Source: Companilactobacillus crustorum JCM 15951 (GTDB taxonomy: Bacteria; Bacillota; Bacilli; Lactobacillales; Lactobacillaceae). Taken from it: DNA of 64,000 nucleotides. Of the stretch, positions 53,063 through 62,570 are shown piece by piece (position 1 is the stretch's first letter; the number at the start of each line of letters is the position of its first letter). Below the pieces are notes generated by a model. The model saw only the letters and a list, made by a program, of their open reading frames with translations. It did not search any database and had not been told where the DNA came from. The position numbers and the translations under genes were made by a program. The stretch lies in assembly GCF_001434585.1 (NCBI RefSeq), contig NZ_AZDB01000009.1, positions 1-64,000 on the forward strand, read 5' to 3'.

Positions 53063-55003
53063 ATGAGCTTACTTGAATTAAAGGACGTCAAAAAATCCTT
53101 TATGCTGAACAAACAAGAATTTCCAGTTTTAAAGGGAATTAATCTCAAACTAGATCGTGGAGAATTTGTTTCTATTCTTGGTGAATCTGGTGGTGGTAAA
53201 ACTACCTTACTAAATACTATCGGTGGTCTTGATTCGCAATTTCAAGGCGATATCCTAGTCAATGGCAAGTCTTTAAAAAAGGGCTCCGACAAAGCCCTCG
53301 ACAATTATCGTAGTCATACTGTCGGTTTTGTTTTTCAAAGTTTTCATTTAATCAGCCATCTGACTATTTTAGAAAATGTCATGGTGCCATTAGAAATGTC
53401 GGACCTCAATAAGGGGCAACGGATTGATCGTGCTAAGTCATTATTAGCTAAGGTTGGTTTATCAGAACATCTTGATAAACATCCTAGTCAATTATCTGGT
53501 GGTCAAAAGCAACGTGTGGCCATCGCCCGTGCTCTAGCTAACGATCCTGAAATAATTATTGCTGATGAACCTACCGGTGCTCTTGATTCCGAGAATACTG
53601 AAGAAGTCTTGAAGATTCTCGACGACATTGCTAAAGAAGGCAAACTGGTTATTGCCGTTACCCACTCTCAAATCGTAGCGGATTATGGTACTCGAGTTGT
53701 GCATCTCCAAGATGGAAAAGTTGATTCTGACAAAAAATTACGCAATTCCTATCCTATTCCCAATGAGATCAGCACTGACAAAAAAATCACTCATTTGAGT
53801 TTTGGCGATACTTTCCGTCTCGCATGGGAACATATGCGTTATACCAAGGGACGTAATATCTTAATCATCATTGGTGCCGCCATTGGTATCTTCTCAGTTA
53901 TTTTTATGTTGGGCCTAGGTTCAGGGATTACCAACTATATTAATGGTGAAATGACTAAGCAGGTCAATCCTAATGCCATACAAGTAACCAAAACTGTTTC
54001 ACGTGACAATACCGATCCAAATAGTATCAATATCAGCAACTCTGATGTAAATACATTTAAGAAAATCAAAAATGTTAAAAAAGTTGAAAAAGCTTATTTT
54101 GCACAATCGCCAAAGGTAAACTACGGAACTAAAAACACATCCATTCAATTTTTCCAAACTTGGAACGCAACTGAAAAGCCCGGTGATATTACCAAAGGTA
54201 AAAAGCCAGGAAATAATCAAATCATTCTATTAAAATCTGATGCTCAAAAGCTAGATAAAAATAATTACAAAAATATGGTTGGTAAAACAGTGAAGATGTA
54301 TATCACTAGTTTGGATAAAAATAATCAACCTACTCAAGTAGCTATGAATTTAAAAGTTTCCGGCATCATTAAATCCGGTTCTTCTGCTGTTACTTATAAC
54401 ACACTTGAATCAGCTGCTAAGGACGCCAATGTTTCCATCAAACCAAATTTCGTCACTCTGTCAGTTAATAACACTTTGAACGTTAAAGGTGTTCAAGAAA
54501 AAGTTAAATCTTACAAGACGACAATTGATAAAAAGAAGCAAAATAAATACACCATTACTGGTGTCGGTGCCATCATCGATTCACTAAATACTTACTTGAA
54601 ACTAGCCTTCGATGTTCTAGCTGGTATCGCTGGAATTTCTCTAATAGTTTCAGCAATCATGATTATTGTGGTTCTTTACATCAGTGTTTCCGAAAGAACT
54701 CAAGAAATTGGTATCTTACGTGCCATCGGTGCTAGAAAGAAAGATATCCGTAATATGTTCATCTCCGAATCATTCTTAATCGGACTATTATCAGGTGTCT
54801 TCGCTTCAATCATTGCCTGGCTCGCTCAAATGGGAGTCAATGCCGGAACCGAAAGTGCCTTCAAAGCCACTATTGTTTCCATCTCCCCAGGTAACTTTAT
54901 CTTCGGTATCGTTATTAGTATAGTAATTAGTTTGTTAGCTGCACTTGCTCCTTCAAGACGTGCCGCTAAGTTGGACCCTCGTGATTCATTGACTGATGAA
55001 TAA
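53063..55003 (+). CDS. MacB-like ABC transporter, fused ATPase and permease
   Basis: 646 residues. ATPase domain 1-225 (GESGGGKTTLLN, LSGGQKQRVAIARALA, IIADEPTGALD, switch His in VTHS). Membrane segment near 265-290, a large extracytoplasmic region (295-515) and three C-terminal helices of the FtsX/MacB_PCD type with SERTQEIGILRAIGARKKDI. Such mechanotransmitting pumps act on peptides, antibiotics or lipoproteins. ATP-binding and permease parts on one chain and the neighbouring two-component system suggest an envelope-stress detox module. Confidence 0.9.
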   Translation: MSLLELKDVKKSFMLNKQEFPVLKGINLKLDRGEFVSILGESGGGKTTLLNTIGGLDSQFQGDILVNGKSLKKGSDKALDNYRSHTVGFVFQSFHLISHLTILENVMVPLEMSDLNKGQRIDRAKSLLAKVGLSEHLDKHPSQLSGGQKQRVAIARALANDPEIIIADEPTGALDSENTEEVLKILDDIAKEGKLVIAVTHSQIVADYGTRVVHLQDGKVDSDKKLRNSYPIPNEISTDKKITHLSFGDTFRLAWEHMRYTKGRNILIIIGAAIGIFSVIFMLGLGSGITNYINGEMTKQVNPNAIQVTKTVSRDNTDPNSINISNSDVNTFKKIKNVKKVEKAYFAQSPKVNYGTKNTSIQFFQTWNATEKPGDITKGKKPGNNQIILLKSDAQKLDKNNYKNMVGKTVKMYITSLDKNNQPTQVAMNLKVSGIIKSGSSAVTYNTLESAAKDANVSIKPNFVTLSVNNTLNVKGVQEKVKSYKTTIDKKKQNKYTITGVGAIIDSLNTYLKLAFDVLAGIAGISLIVSAIMIIVVLYISVSERTQEIGILRAIGARKKDIRNMFISESFLIGLLSGVFASIIAWLAQMGVNAGTESAFKATIVSISPGNFIFGIVISIVISLLAALAPSRRAAKLDPRDSLTDE

Positions 55004-55031
55004 AACAAATAGTACTTTAAACTAATTAAAA

Positions 55032-55078
55032 TAAAATACCTAATGACTTGTAAATTTACTGAGTCATTAGGTATTTTG
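55032..55078 (+). terminator. Terminator of the ABC gene
   Basis: Arms AAAATACCTAATGACT and AGTCATTAGGTATTTT. Confidence 0.92.
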
Positions 55079-55154
55079 TATATATAGCTGAGTTTTAAAT
55101 AAAATTAAATCATCTTTTTAAGCAAAGTCTAAGAATATTTTGTATAATTGAGTT

Positions 55155-55261
55155 TCGGATATACAACATGTGACATTTCTGTGAACTTTCACTGAATGTC
55201 TTCCTATAGAATAGGTTCTCTTGTATACTTGTTTTGTCAACATAATGGAGGAATGCGAAAA
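55155..55261 (+). promoter_or_regulatory. Structured 5' leader (three-way junction) of the zinc-ribbon gene
   Basis: A TATAAT box (55143-55148) predicts a start near 55155. The roughly 107-nt leader can fold into a junction: closing stem TATACAA/TTGTATA (55160-55166, 55221-55227), hairpin GACATT/AATGTC (55172-55177, 55195-55200) with inner GTGA/TCAC, and hairpin CCTAT-AGA-ATAGG (55203-55215). The ribosome site follows 25 nt later. It may be a cis-regulator; not a class I recognise. Confidence 0.42.
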
Positions 55262-56611
55262 ATGTTTTGTCCAAATTGTGGCCATAAAGTTGATCCAGAT
55301 CAGAGATTTTGTGATAACTGCGGTTGGGCCCTTAAAAAGAAAAATACCGAGGATACAAAAGAAACAAAAGATGATGATACCATTCGTTCATTGTCTGAAA
55401 TCGAAAATGAATTAAATCAAGAGGAACCTTCTTCAGAAACTAAAACTGAAGAAAAGGCTTCTTTACAACAAGCACCTGCTCAAAAACAGGAATATGGATC
55501 TTTCGATCATCCTCATGTACAAAAAAAAGAAGAGCCAATTCGTCCAGATCCTGAACCAGAAATGAAAACTTATGGTGGGTCTTCTAACCGATCATCTTTC
55601 AGTAAAACGAGTGCCGATGAACCCATCGACGATAAAACTCAAGTTTACAGTAAGAATGATTTCAACCCTATTTCCCAAAAGCCTTATAAAAAGACTGAAC
55701 CAAGTAAATACAATAAGACCTTTGAAGATCCTATCAAGGACCCTCTTAAAGATCCTTTTGAACCTACTGAAAGTGAGCGAAGAGCAGCTGCTGCTAAGCA
55801 AAAGGCAGAAGAAGTTGACCCTAATGATGGCTTTATTCACAACATGCTGAAGTTTACTAAAAACAACTCATATGTAAGTATCTTTGCTGTGATTATCGTT
55901 GCTATTCTGTTAGTTGTCAAAAGAAATTATGGCTTCATTGCCTTAGCAATCGTTATTATCTTATGGTTCTTACTTTCCCAATTACGACACGGGAACGAAT
56001 TAGGAGCCAATAAAGCTCTTAAAAAAGAAACCTCTTTGAAAAAGAGCTCTGATAATACTGCTACTGATGCACCAACTGAAAACTACGAAGCTCGACCTAC
56101 TAAAGCTGCCAAAAAGCAAAAATACCAAACGGCTGCCGATAGACTAAAACCTAATAGAAAGACTACTACGCAAAAAATAATTATTGTTTCATCAATTATT
56201 GGTTTCATCGCTTCTGTTAGTGGTCCTTTCCTAGATGGATTATCTCTATCAAGTACAATTGCAAATGCTGCAAGTTACACCGCCAATTTAGGGGCACAGC
56301 CTACTTGGATAACTAATGGATTTTCTGCTATTCGCTTAATCTGTTTCATGTCCCCTGTAATAGCCTTGATTGCCGGATGCTTTAGATCTCGTGGTAGTAT
56401 TCGGTTGGTAAGAATTTTCACACTACTCCCTACCATACTTTATGCCGCCTTATACGGTATTTTATATGCTGGAGTGGTAAATTCCTCTGCTATCACTGGT
56501 CAAGTTGCTGTTACTACTAGTGGATCATTTGGAACAAGTTTCTATGTCTTGCTAATTACTTCAATCATTTCATTAGTAATGGCATATGCTCTACGCCCTA
56601 GAATAAGATAG
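55262..56611 (+). CDS. Zinc-ribbon membrane protein
   Basis: 449 residues from ATG 55262 (GGAGG 10 nt upstream). N-terminal zinc ribbon CPNCG-x10-CDNCGW, a long polar linker rich in Lys, Glu, Pro and Ser (25-205), two membrane helices (about 213-248), a basic linker, then four C-terminal helices (about 310-445). Proteins of this make-up in lactobacilli are uncharacterised; the ribbon could sense zinc or redox state. Confidence 0.75.
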   Translation: MFCPNCGHKVDPDQRFCDNCGWALKKKNTEDTKETKDDDTIRSLSEIENELNQEEPSSETKTEEKASLQQAPAQKQEYGSFDHPHVQKKEEPIRPDPEPEMKTYGGSSNRSSFSKTSADEPIDDKTQVYSKNDFNPISQKPYKKTEPSKYNKTFEDPIKDPLKDPFEPTESERRAAAAKQKAEEVDPNDGFIHNMLKFTKNNSYVSIFAVIIVAILLVVKRNYGFIALAIVIILWFLLSQLRHGNELGANKALKKETSLKKSSDNTATDAPTENYEARPTKAAKKQKYQTAADRLKPNRKTTTQKIIIVSSIIGFIASVSGPFLDGLSLSSTIANAASYTANLGAQPTWITNGFSAIRLICFMSPVIALIAGCFRSRGSIRLVRIFTLLPTILYAALYGILYAGVVNSSAITGQVAVTTSGSFGTSFYVLLITSIISLVMAYALRPRIR

Positions 56612-56635
56612 ATTCTTAATGTATAAATTATATTT

Positions 56636-56680
56636 TAAAAAAGCTATAAATCCCGTAGTCGGATTTATAGCTTTTTTGTT
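56636..56680 (+). terminator. Terminator of the zinc-ribbon gene
   Basis: Arms AAAAAGCTATAAATCC and GGATTTATAGCTTTTT. Confidence 0.92.
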
Positions 56681-56779
56681 ATCAAAATATTGAAAAATAA
56701 ATTGCAATATTTGCTTTCTCTTATCACTATTATTTTATATACTAAGTACTGGTATAGACAACTAGTGAGGAGGAATTTT

Positions 56780-58708
56780 ATGAATCTAATTTTTATTTTT
56801 AAAAATCTCAGATTTCTTATTTTACCTATTCTCACGCTCTCCTTATTATTCGTAGTAGGAGAGCAACCAGAAATAATTCAAGCCGCTAGCCGCGAAGATA
56901 ATAATTACTATCGCAAACCTTCTAAGCGCCCCATCAGTATGGGTATGGGTATGGGTATAGGTATTTGGCTTTCTGGCGGCTTCAATATCAATCCCAAACC
57001 AGACTACTACATTACTTCTGGCAATGAGCTATCAATTGTAACTAACTCAGTAAGATCTACAGCAAGTTTCACAGAAAATCCTTTTGAACCTCTTACACAT
57101 ACTTGGTACCAAAGAAAAGAGGATGATCCGAGTTGGAGTCAAGTTCCTAACTCTAATAGCTCCTCTTTAAAGGTCAAAACTAACCAACTTGGGACCACCT
57201 ACTATCAGCTTCATGACCACTATCGAGGAATTTTCACCTCCGAAAATTACTACTCAAATGTGGCCGCAGTTCATGTAACATCTCGCGATGTTCCCGCCAA
57301 ATCCTTAACAGTAAATGTTGATACTAATTACATTTACAATTCAACTAACACTTTTAACAATGACACTGCTTTTGCGAACGCTACTCCTGACCCTCAAAAC
57401 TCCACTGAAGAGGTCACTTGGTCTGTCAGTGATCCATCTCTAGCTACAATAGATTCCAACGGAAAAATTACGGCTGTCCCTGGTAAAGAAGGCAGTTTCT
57501 TTGTTAAAGGTACAATTATTAATAAGGATGGCACTGAAGCTAGTGACACTAAGTTAATGAATGTAGGTGGCGGACTTTTTGATCAAAAAGTTCGAGCTGG
57601 ACAAAGAGTTACCTTTTCTATTCAAGGATTCGATAATGCAACTAGAGATAACGATTACAACAATATAAAAGTCCAATGGTATAAAAAAAGTAAAGATGAT
57701 AAACAAACGACTGCTTTATCAACACCTACTAATCCTTTTGAATATACCACCGATATAACTTCCAGTAAGGATGATGGCGAAAAATATTACGCCATCATTA
57801 AGCTAAAGAACAAAGAATTAAGAACCAGTTACGGTCTATTAACTGTTTTACCAGCTCTGGATTCAAAAGTTGTGCTAACTGACAAACAGAAAAATACTTC
57901 CTTTAAAAATGAAACTGATACTGACAATTATCTCAACAATGTCGTGAATGGCGATATCATTGAATACACTATGAATTTAAATAATAATAGTAATCACAAT
58001 CTTCTTAACACTCATTTAAAAACCTATCTTAGCTTAGGGACTGAAATAAACAGTATTACAATCGATGGAAAACTTACCACTGACTACGAATCGATATCTA
58101 ATACTAACAACAGTAACAAATTAATAGATATTGACGTCAACGAACTTAAAATGGGTGCTCACCATCAAGTTGTAATCAATACCTTAACCCGAGGTATAAA
58201 AAAAGAAATGGAATTTGCTTCCACTCCTTCTTTTACAGGTACGGATTCCGAAAATAACAGCTATCAAGGTATTGGTTCAAAATTACATTTAAAATACATA
58301 ACTAATCAAATCATTCCTCATATTAAAGACATTCAATTCGAGTCCATTTATTCTTTTGAAAATAAAGGTCTAAAATATCGGACAAGCGATACTAATTCCC
58401 CTAATAATGTCATTTCTATCGATGATGAAAGACGCAAAAAGAACCCTGTAAAATTTTACTTGAATCAACCTAAGCCATTTCTAAAAGATGGCAAAATCCC
58501 TTTAGCAGCCACTTTAGATTTTTGTCGTAACGGTATTATTTATCCTCTTACTAATAAATTTTTAATTGCCGATTCTAACGAAGATCAAACTTTTCAATCA
58601 ATAAATTGGAATAAAGATGAAGGTCTGCTTTTACAACTTAATGGTACTAATTCAACTGCAGGGAAATATCAAACAACTCTAAGTTGGAATATTGAAGATA
58701 CAATCTAA
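56780..58708 (+). CDS. Secreted WxL-like surface protein with Ig/Big-like domains
   Basis: 642 residues from ATG 56780 (GAGGAGGAATTTT upstream). Signal peptide to about residue 36 (IIQAAS). Then a short glycine/methionine stretch, an Ig-like module (75-165), a Big_2-like domain (190-270, EEVTWSVSDPSLATIDSNG), a second Ig-like module (280-370), a DUF11-like region (395-500) and a C-terminal part ending GKYQTTLSWNIEDT, which resembles the end of WxL domains (LTWTL). No LPXTG. Probably held on peptidoglycan or part of a surface complex. It stands alone without the usual DUF916 partner. Confidence 0.7.
   Translation: MNLIFIFKNLRFLILPILTLSLLFVVGEQPEIIQAASREDNNYYRKPSKRPISMGMGMGIGIWLSGGFNINPKPDYYITSGNELSIVTNSVRSTASFTENPFEPLTHTWYQRKEDDPSWSQVPNSNSSSLKVKTNQLGTTYYQLHDHYRGIFTSENYYSNVAAVHVTSRDVPAKSLTVNVDTNYIYNSTNTFNNDTAFANATPDPQNSTEEVTWSVSDPSLATIDSNGKITAVPGKEGSFFVKGTIINKDGTEASDTKLMNVGGGLFDQKVRAGQRVTFSIQGFDNATRDNDYNNIKVQWYKKSKDDKQTTALSTPTNPFEYTTDITSSKDDGEKYYAIIKLKNKELRTSYGLLTVLPALDSKVVLTDKQKNTSFKNETDTDNYLNNVVNGDIIEYTMNLNNNSNHNLLNTHLKTYLSLGTEINSITIDGKLTTDYESISNTNNSNKLIDIDVNELKMGAHHQVVINTLTRGIKKEMEFASTPSFTGTDSENNSYQGIGSKLHLKYITNQIIPHIKDIQFESIYSFENKGLKYRTSDTNSPNNVISIDDERRKKNPVKFYLNQPKPFLKDGKIPLAATLDFCRNGIIYPLTNKFLIADSNEDQTFQSINWNKDEGLLLQLNGTNSTAGKYQTTLSWNIEDTI
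56939..56962 (+). repeat. In-frame hexanucleotide repeat in the WxL-like gene
   Basis: ATGGGT repeated three times followed by ATAGGT, encoding Met-Gly units just after the signal peptide. Slippage would change length by two residues without a frameshift. Confidence 0.8.
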
Positions 58709-59076
58709 CTGTACATAGAGTACGTTGTGGGGGTCTTTTATTGGTTATTACTCAAAATTGTTTATACTTGTCATCAAGAAGAATAGAAATGAAAGCGATG
58801 TAGTTCCTATTCTTCGAAGTCTCACACTGTGGGCAAGCATCTACCAAAATTTCACCGATTTAAAAAATCGTAATAGCGGTAGTTATTATGAATGGGAATA
58901 GTTTTAAATCTTAGATTGAATCAAGATGAGGCAAGATCTGAAAAATAGATTAGATTTTGCAGTATTGGTCAATTTAAATTCATAGATACTGTGTTTAACT
59001 TATTGGAGTCAGGCTTCTGCCCCTAAAAAAACAGCAAGCTAATAATTTTCAATATGAATCCTCCAATTTAGTCTAG
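58709..59076 (+). other. Intergenic region with possible structured transcript
   Basis: No coding sequence supported. TTGGTT (58741-58746) and TATACT (58763-58768) form a 16-bp-spaced promoter-like pair. Downstream are the stem GAAGAATAG/CTATTCTTC (58778-58786, 58807-58815), CACACTGTG, and CGATTT-AAA-AAATCG. No clear terminator is seen before the next gene, so this is weak evidence for an RNA. Confidence 0.3.
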
Positions 59077-59079
59077 ACA

Positions 59080-59132
59080 AAAAGGCCTCGGAATACAGTT
59101 ACTCGTTCAACTGATTCTGAGGTCATTTTGTA
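59080..59132 (-). terminator. Terminator of the GDPD gene
   Basis: Minus-strand arms ATGACCTCAGAATCAGTT and AACTGTATTCCGAGGCC followed by TTTTT. Confidence 0.82.
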
Positions 59133-59137
59133 TGCTT

Positions 59138-59881
59138 TTATTCTTCTAAAAAAGACATCCGATCGGCAATATTAGTGATTATTCCATCTACGCCCCAACT
59201 CAACAATTCTTGAGCACGATTGATATCATCAACCGTCCAAACATTGATTTCATAACCATAGTCTTTCATTTGTTTTACTTTATTTTCCGTTAAACCTGCA
59301 CTATCAGGATGAACTATTTGAGCATGACATGCTTGCATAACTAAATTCCAATCATCACCTAATGTGGCACGACTAAATAATACCGCATATTTTAAATCAG
59401 GCTTTAACTTATACATTTTTTCTAGCATTATGGGATTGAAACTTGAAATAATCAATTCAACATGTTCATCCAAGCGTTCCAATGCTTTAGCAAATTTTTC
59501 AACTAACTTATCAGCCAAATAATTAGCATTGTCCCCAACAACACCTTTTAATTCTATATTGGCATTTATTTTGTGGATATTAAGAAAATCGATCAATTGA
59601 TCCAAAGTTGGTACCTTTTCTCCACGAAACCTTTCTGCAAACCAATATCCTGCATCGGCACTCTCAACTACTGAACTATCAACTGTTTCGATTGAGCCTG
59701 ATTGATTAGTTGTACGATTCAGCTTATCATCATGGATCACAAAAACACTTTCGTCTTTAGTAATACTTAGATCAGTTTCGATCCATTTAACATCATGATT
59801 AACAACTACATTAAAAGAAGCCATTGTATTCTCTGGTGCTAAAGTTGGTATTCCTCTATGAGCAATAATTTTTTTATCCAT
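59138..59881 (-). CDS. Glycerophosphodiester phosphodiesterase
   Basis: 247 residues of the GDPD/UgpQ TIM-barrel family: IIAHRGIPTLAPENTMASF (catalytic His and Glu), ETDLSITKDESVFVIHDDKLNRTT, ELKG and the C-terminal NVWTVDD. No signal peptide, so it is cytosolic and degrades glycerophosphodiesters, including products of lipid or teichoic acid turnover. The second of two adjacent ATGs (59881) has the better spacing to GGAGG. Confidence 0.92.
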   Translation of the reverse strand: MDKKIIAHRGIPTLAPENTMASFNVVVNHDVKWIETDLSITKDESVFVIHDDKLNRTTNQSGSIETVDSSVVESADAGYWFAERFRGEKVPTLDQLIDFLNIHKINANIELKGVVGDNANYLADKLVEKFAKALERLDEHVELIISSFNPIMLEKMYKLKPDLKYAVLFSRATLGDDWNLVMQACHAQIVHPDSAGLTENKVKQMKDYGYEINVWTVDDINRAQELLSWGVDGIITNIADRMSFLEE

Positions 59882-59926
59882 CATAAATCCTCCAATATGT
59901 AAATTATACATCAATGCCCAAAATAC

Positions 59927-59965
59927 AAAAAACCGAGAGTACTTTAATATCCTCGGTTTTATTGC
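59927..59965 (-). terminator. Terminator of nagA
   Basis: Arms AAAACCGAGG and CTCGGTTTT, with T-run on the minus strand. Confidence 0.85.
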
Positions 59966-59997
59966 ATTTTCATAATTAAATTATCGGTTTAGACAAA

Positions 59998-61158
59998 CTA
60001 GGCTTGATATCTTGAAACACCATCAAGATATGTTTCTGACAATGTCATATCGTCATCAAGTACAATAAAGTCAGCATCTCTGCCATCAGCGATGATACCG
60101 CACTTATCAAGTACTTTAGAACTCTTAGCAGCTGTATAACTAGCCATCTCAACAGCTTCTTCATCTGTAGCAATATTCCAATCAACTACATTCTTGATAG
60201 CTTCATTTAACATCAAAATTGAACCAGCCAAATTGTGTGTTTCATCTTTTAATCTAGCTGTTCCGTCGGCAACGACAACTGGTAGTTCACCTAGTACGTA
60301 GTCACCATCTGGCATTAAACCAGCACGCATACAATCAGTAATTAGGGCAACGTGTTCGGCACCCTTCTTTTCAATTACGATACGAGCAGCAAATGGGTTA
60401 ACGTGATGACCATCACAGATTAATTCATCATCAACTAAATGCATTGAAAGAGCAGCACCAACCATACCTGGCAATCTGTGATTTAATCCACTCATACCAT
60501 TGTATGTATGTGTAAATCCTGTAGCACCTGCTTCAACACAAGCCTTGGCTTGTTCAAAGGTAGCATCACTATGACCAAGATATACAGCAACATCATCTGA
60601 AGCAACTGCTTTAACAAATTCTGGAGCGCCTTTTCTTTCAGGAGCAATAGAAATTTTCTTAATCATGCCATGGGCAGCATCTTGCCAATCTTCAAATTCT
60701 TCAGCATCTGGATCTCTGAAATATTTAGGATTTTGAGCACCTTTGTGTTTTTCTGTATAGAAAGGTCCTTCAAAGTGAATACCTTGAATCTTAGCACCAG
60801 TAGCTTTTTTGTAATTGTCACCGATTGTTTGACAAATATGTTTTAGTTGATCATGTGAAGCTGTCAAAGTTGTTGGCAACCATGAAGTAACACCAGCCTT
60901 CAAAAGACCTTCTGACATTTCATTTAACTTGTCGAAGTCGTCATCCATAACATCATGTCCAACCAAACCATGAATATGTGTATCTACAAGACCTGGGGCA
61001 ATAAACTTGTCTGAATAATCAACAATCTTGCCTTCTGGTTTCTTATCATCAGTAGTATAGAATTTACCAAACTTACCGTCATCAGTGACTTCCAGGTAGC
61101 CACCATTTTCAGTAGTATTTTTTAAAAAGAATTTTTTAGCGTGAATGTAATATGACAT
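59998..61158 (-). CDS. nagA: N-acetylglucosamine-6-phosphate deacetylase, copy 1
   Basis: A 386-residue amidohydrolase: metal ligands His61 and His63 in LVDTHIHG, Glu in IHFEGPFYTEKHKGAQ, GHSDATF, HTYNGMSGL, and catalytic Asp in LITDCMRAG. It removes acetate from GlcNAc-6-P before NagB in wall recycling and chitin-sugar use. GGAGAATAGATA precedes the ATG, with a NagR-like operator further upstream. A nearly identical second copy begins to appear at 63533. Confidence 0.95.
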   Translation of the reverse strand: MSYYIHAKKFFLKNTTENGGYLEVTDDGKFGKFYTTDDKKPEGKIVDYSDKFIAPGLVDTHIHGLVGHDVMDDDFDKLNEMSEGLLKAGVTSWLPTTLTASHDQLKHICQTIGDNYKKATGAKIQGIHFEGPFYTEKHKGAQNPKYFRDPDAEEFEDWQDAAHGMIKKISIAPERKGAPEFVKAVASDDVAVYLGHSDATFEQAKACVEAGATGFTHTYNGMSGLNHRLPGMVGAALSMHLVDDELICDGHHVNPFAARIVIEKKGAEHVALITDCMRAGLMPDGDYVLGELPVVVADGTARLKDETHNLAGSILMLNEAIKNVVDWNIATDEEAVEMASYTAAKSSKVLDKCGIIADGRDADFIVLDDDMTLSETYLDGVSRYQA

Positions 61159-61189
61159 TATCTATTCTCCTTCTAATTTTAACGGTTTC

Positions 61190-61220
61190 ATTATACCATT
61201 TTCTACCGGTCTATACCACG
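61190..61220 (-). promoter_or_regulatory. nagA promoter with NagR/YvoA-type operator
   Basis: Minus-strand TGGTATAGACCGG (61206-61218) fits the dre-type site of the GntR regulator NagR/YvoA (TGGTATAGACCA family). It lies 11 nt upstream of TATAAT (61190-61195), where a repressor would block transcription until GlcN-6-P or GlcNAc-6-P accumulates. Confidence 0.6.
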
Positions 61221-61251
61221 ACGACAATTAAATTTATTAACTATAAATTTT

Positions 61252-61539
61252 TTAAAATCCGATTCCTGGGAAAAGCTTATAGCCAATATCCTTATAAGAA
61301 GCTACTTCATGCCACAATTTATCTTCGGTCTCATTCAAAACGACACCTTCCGATCTTTTCAACATCGCGGTTTTTGTTAAAAAATACATAAAATTGCCGA
61401 TAAAATCAACCGCTTTGCTTTTCTGTAATTCTATTAAAGTTTCTTGAACATAGTGTGCTGTCTCAGTATTACTGTGATATTTATTCAAAGCTGTACTTAA
61501 ATTCTTCATACTTTCAATAATTTCTGTATTTTTATCCAT
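61252..61539 (-). CDS. Hypothetical small helical protein (95 aa)
   Basis: Begins MDKNTEIIESMKNLSTALNKYH; predicted all-helical, no membrane helix. Size and helical character resemble small bacteriocin immunity proteins, but no bacteriocin precursor is seen nearby and I see no decisive motif. Weak ribosome site GGTGA. Confidence 0.5.
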   Translation of the reverse strand: MDKNTEIIESMKNLSTALNKYHSNTETAHYVQETLIELQKSKAVDFIGNFMYFLTKTAMLKRSEGVVLNETEDKLWHEVASYKDIGYKLFPGIGF

Positions 61540-61653
61540 CTCGCTTCACCGTCCTTATATATTAATTCAAGATTACCTTTCTTATTGCTTGTTTATGTCT
61601 TGAACCTCACAACAATATTTCTTGAATTAACAAATTTCAGATTTTAATAATAA

Positions 61654-61706
61654 AGAGACAGTACAATAACCCCTCTTGGTCATCGCACTGTCTCTTTATT
61701 TTCAAA
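61654..61706 (-). terminator. Terminator of the DUF554 gene
   Basis: Arms AATAAAGAGACAGT and ACTGTCTCTTTATT (one bulge). Confidence 0.9.
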
Positions 61707-61722
61707 CTTTAAACAATATTTT

Positions 61723-62451
61723 TTAATGAATCAATGGGACGATAATATTAGTCCAGAGCCAGGATATGGGCATGATAACAACCATAATAGGAATCATATC
61801 AGCGGTAGGGAACATTTTAATCTTTGTGATACGAAAGCCACTGGCCAACATCAAGACTCCCCCGGCTGCCTTAAAATCTAAAATCATATCTGGCGTAGTC
61901 AGAGGGACAATAATATGTGCTAGAAAAAAAATTATCATTAGAATAATAAATTGTGGAACAGCAATGAGTGAAATAACTGCCCCTAAGTTGGCCCCAAAAA
62001 TAACTGCGGCAAAAAAATCAAGAATCGACTTAGATATCAAAATAGTTGCATCACCATTAATACCTTCGGTCAAGGTACCATAAATACCCGTTCCACTAGC
62101 ACAAAATAAAACAATCACAGTAACTAAAGTCGTTTCAAATGTTTTTTGATCCATTTGAGCGGGTGCCTTAACAAAACGTGAAATGAATCGTTCCATACCC
62201 TGAGCACCACGATTAACAGCTTTTCCCAAATGAAAAATAATACCTAAACTAGTTCCAATAATAACTGCAAAAATAACCGCAGCTAAATTCTTCAAAGGCG
62301 CAATTGCATAAATCCCCATGCAAATCGAGCAAATACTGAAGGTCATATTTAGACCTTCTTTAAAATTATCTGACATTAATTTGCCACCAAGTGTTCCAGC
62401 GATTCCACCAAAAAGAATAGCAAATATATTCGTTATAACGCCAACTGGCAT
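61723..62451 (-). CDS. DUF554 family membrane protein
   Basis: 242 residues, about seven hydrophobic segments, with GVITNIFAILFGGIAGTLGGKL at the start and DFKAAGGVLMLASGFRI near the end, as in YdfK/YqgA-type DUF554 proteins. Transporter-like, substrate unknown. AAGGAGTC precedes the ATG. Divergent from a LysR gene that may have controlled it. Confidence 0.87.
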   Translation of the reverse strand: MPVGVITNIFAILFGGIAGTLGGKLMSDNFKEGLNMTFSICSICMGIYAIAPLKNLAAVIFAVIIGTSLGIIFHLGKAVNRGAQGMERFISRFVKAPAQMDQKTFETTLVTVIVLFCASGTGIYGTLTEGINGDATILISKSILDFFAAVIFGANLGAVISLIAVPQFIILMIIFFLAHIIVPLTTPDMILDFKAAGGVLMLASGFRITKIKMFPTADMIPIMVVIMPISWLWTNIIVPLIH

Positions 62452-62570
62452 AAAAAAGACTCCTTGTATTGATTAAAAATAACTACAAGTAATAGTCTAG
62501 TTGTCGCCAAATTGAAGAACAATTCCGATTTTATGTTAGACTATTCAAATTAAGAATAGTTAGAAGGTAA

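Noticed and set aside
58709-59076. Remnant of a short coding sequence in the gap before the GDPD gene
   Set aside because: Short frames contain stops, lack ribosome sites and show no recognisable family; left as non-coding.
61252-61539. Bacteriocin immunity gene
   Set aside because: Size and helicity fit, but there is no leader-peptide gene, transporter or clear immunity motif nearby; kept as hypothetical.
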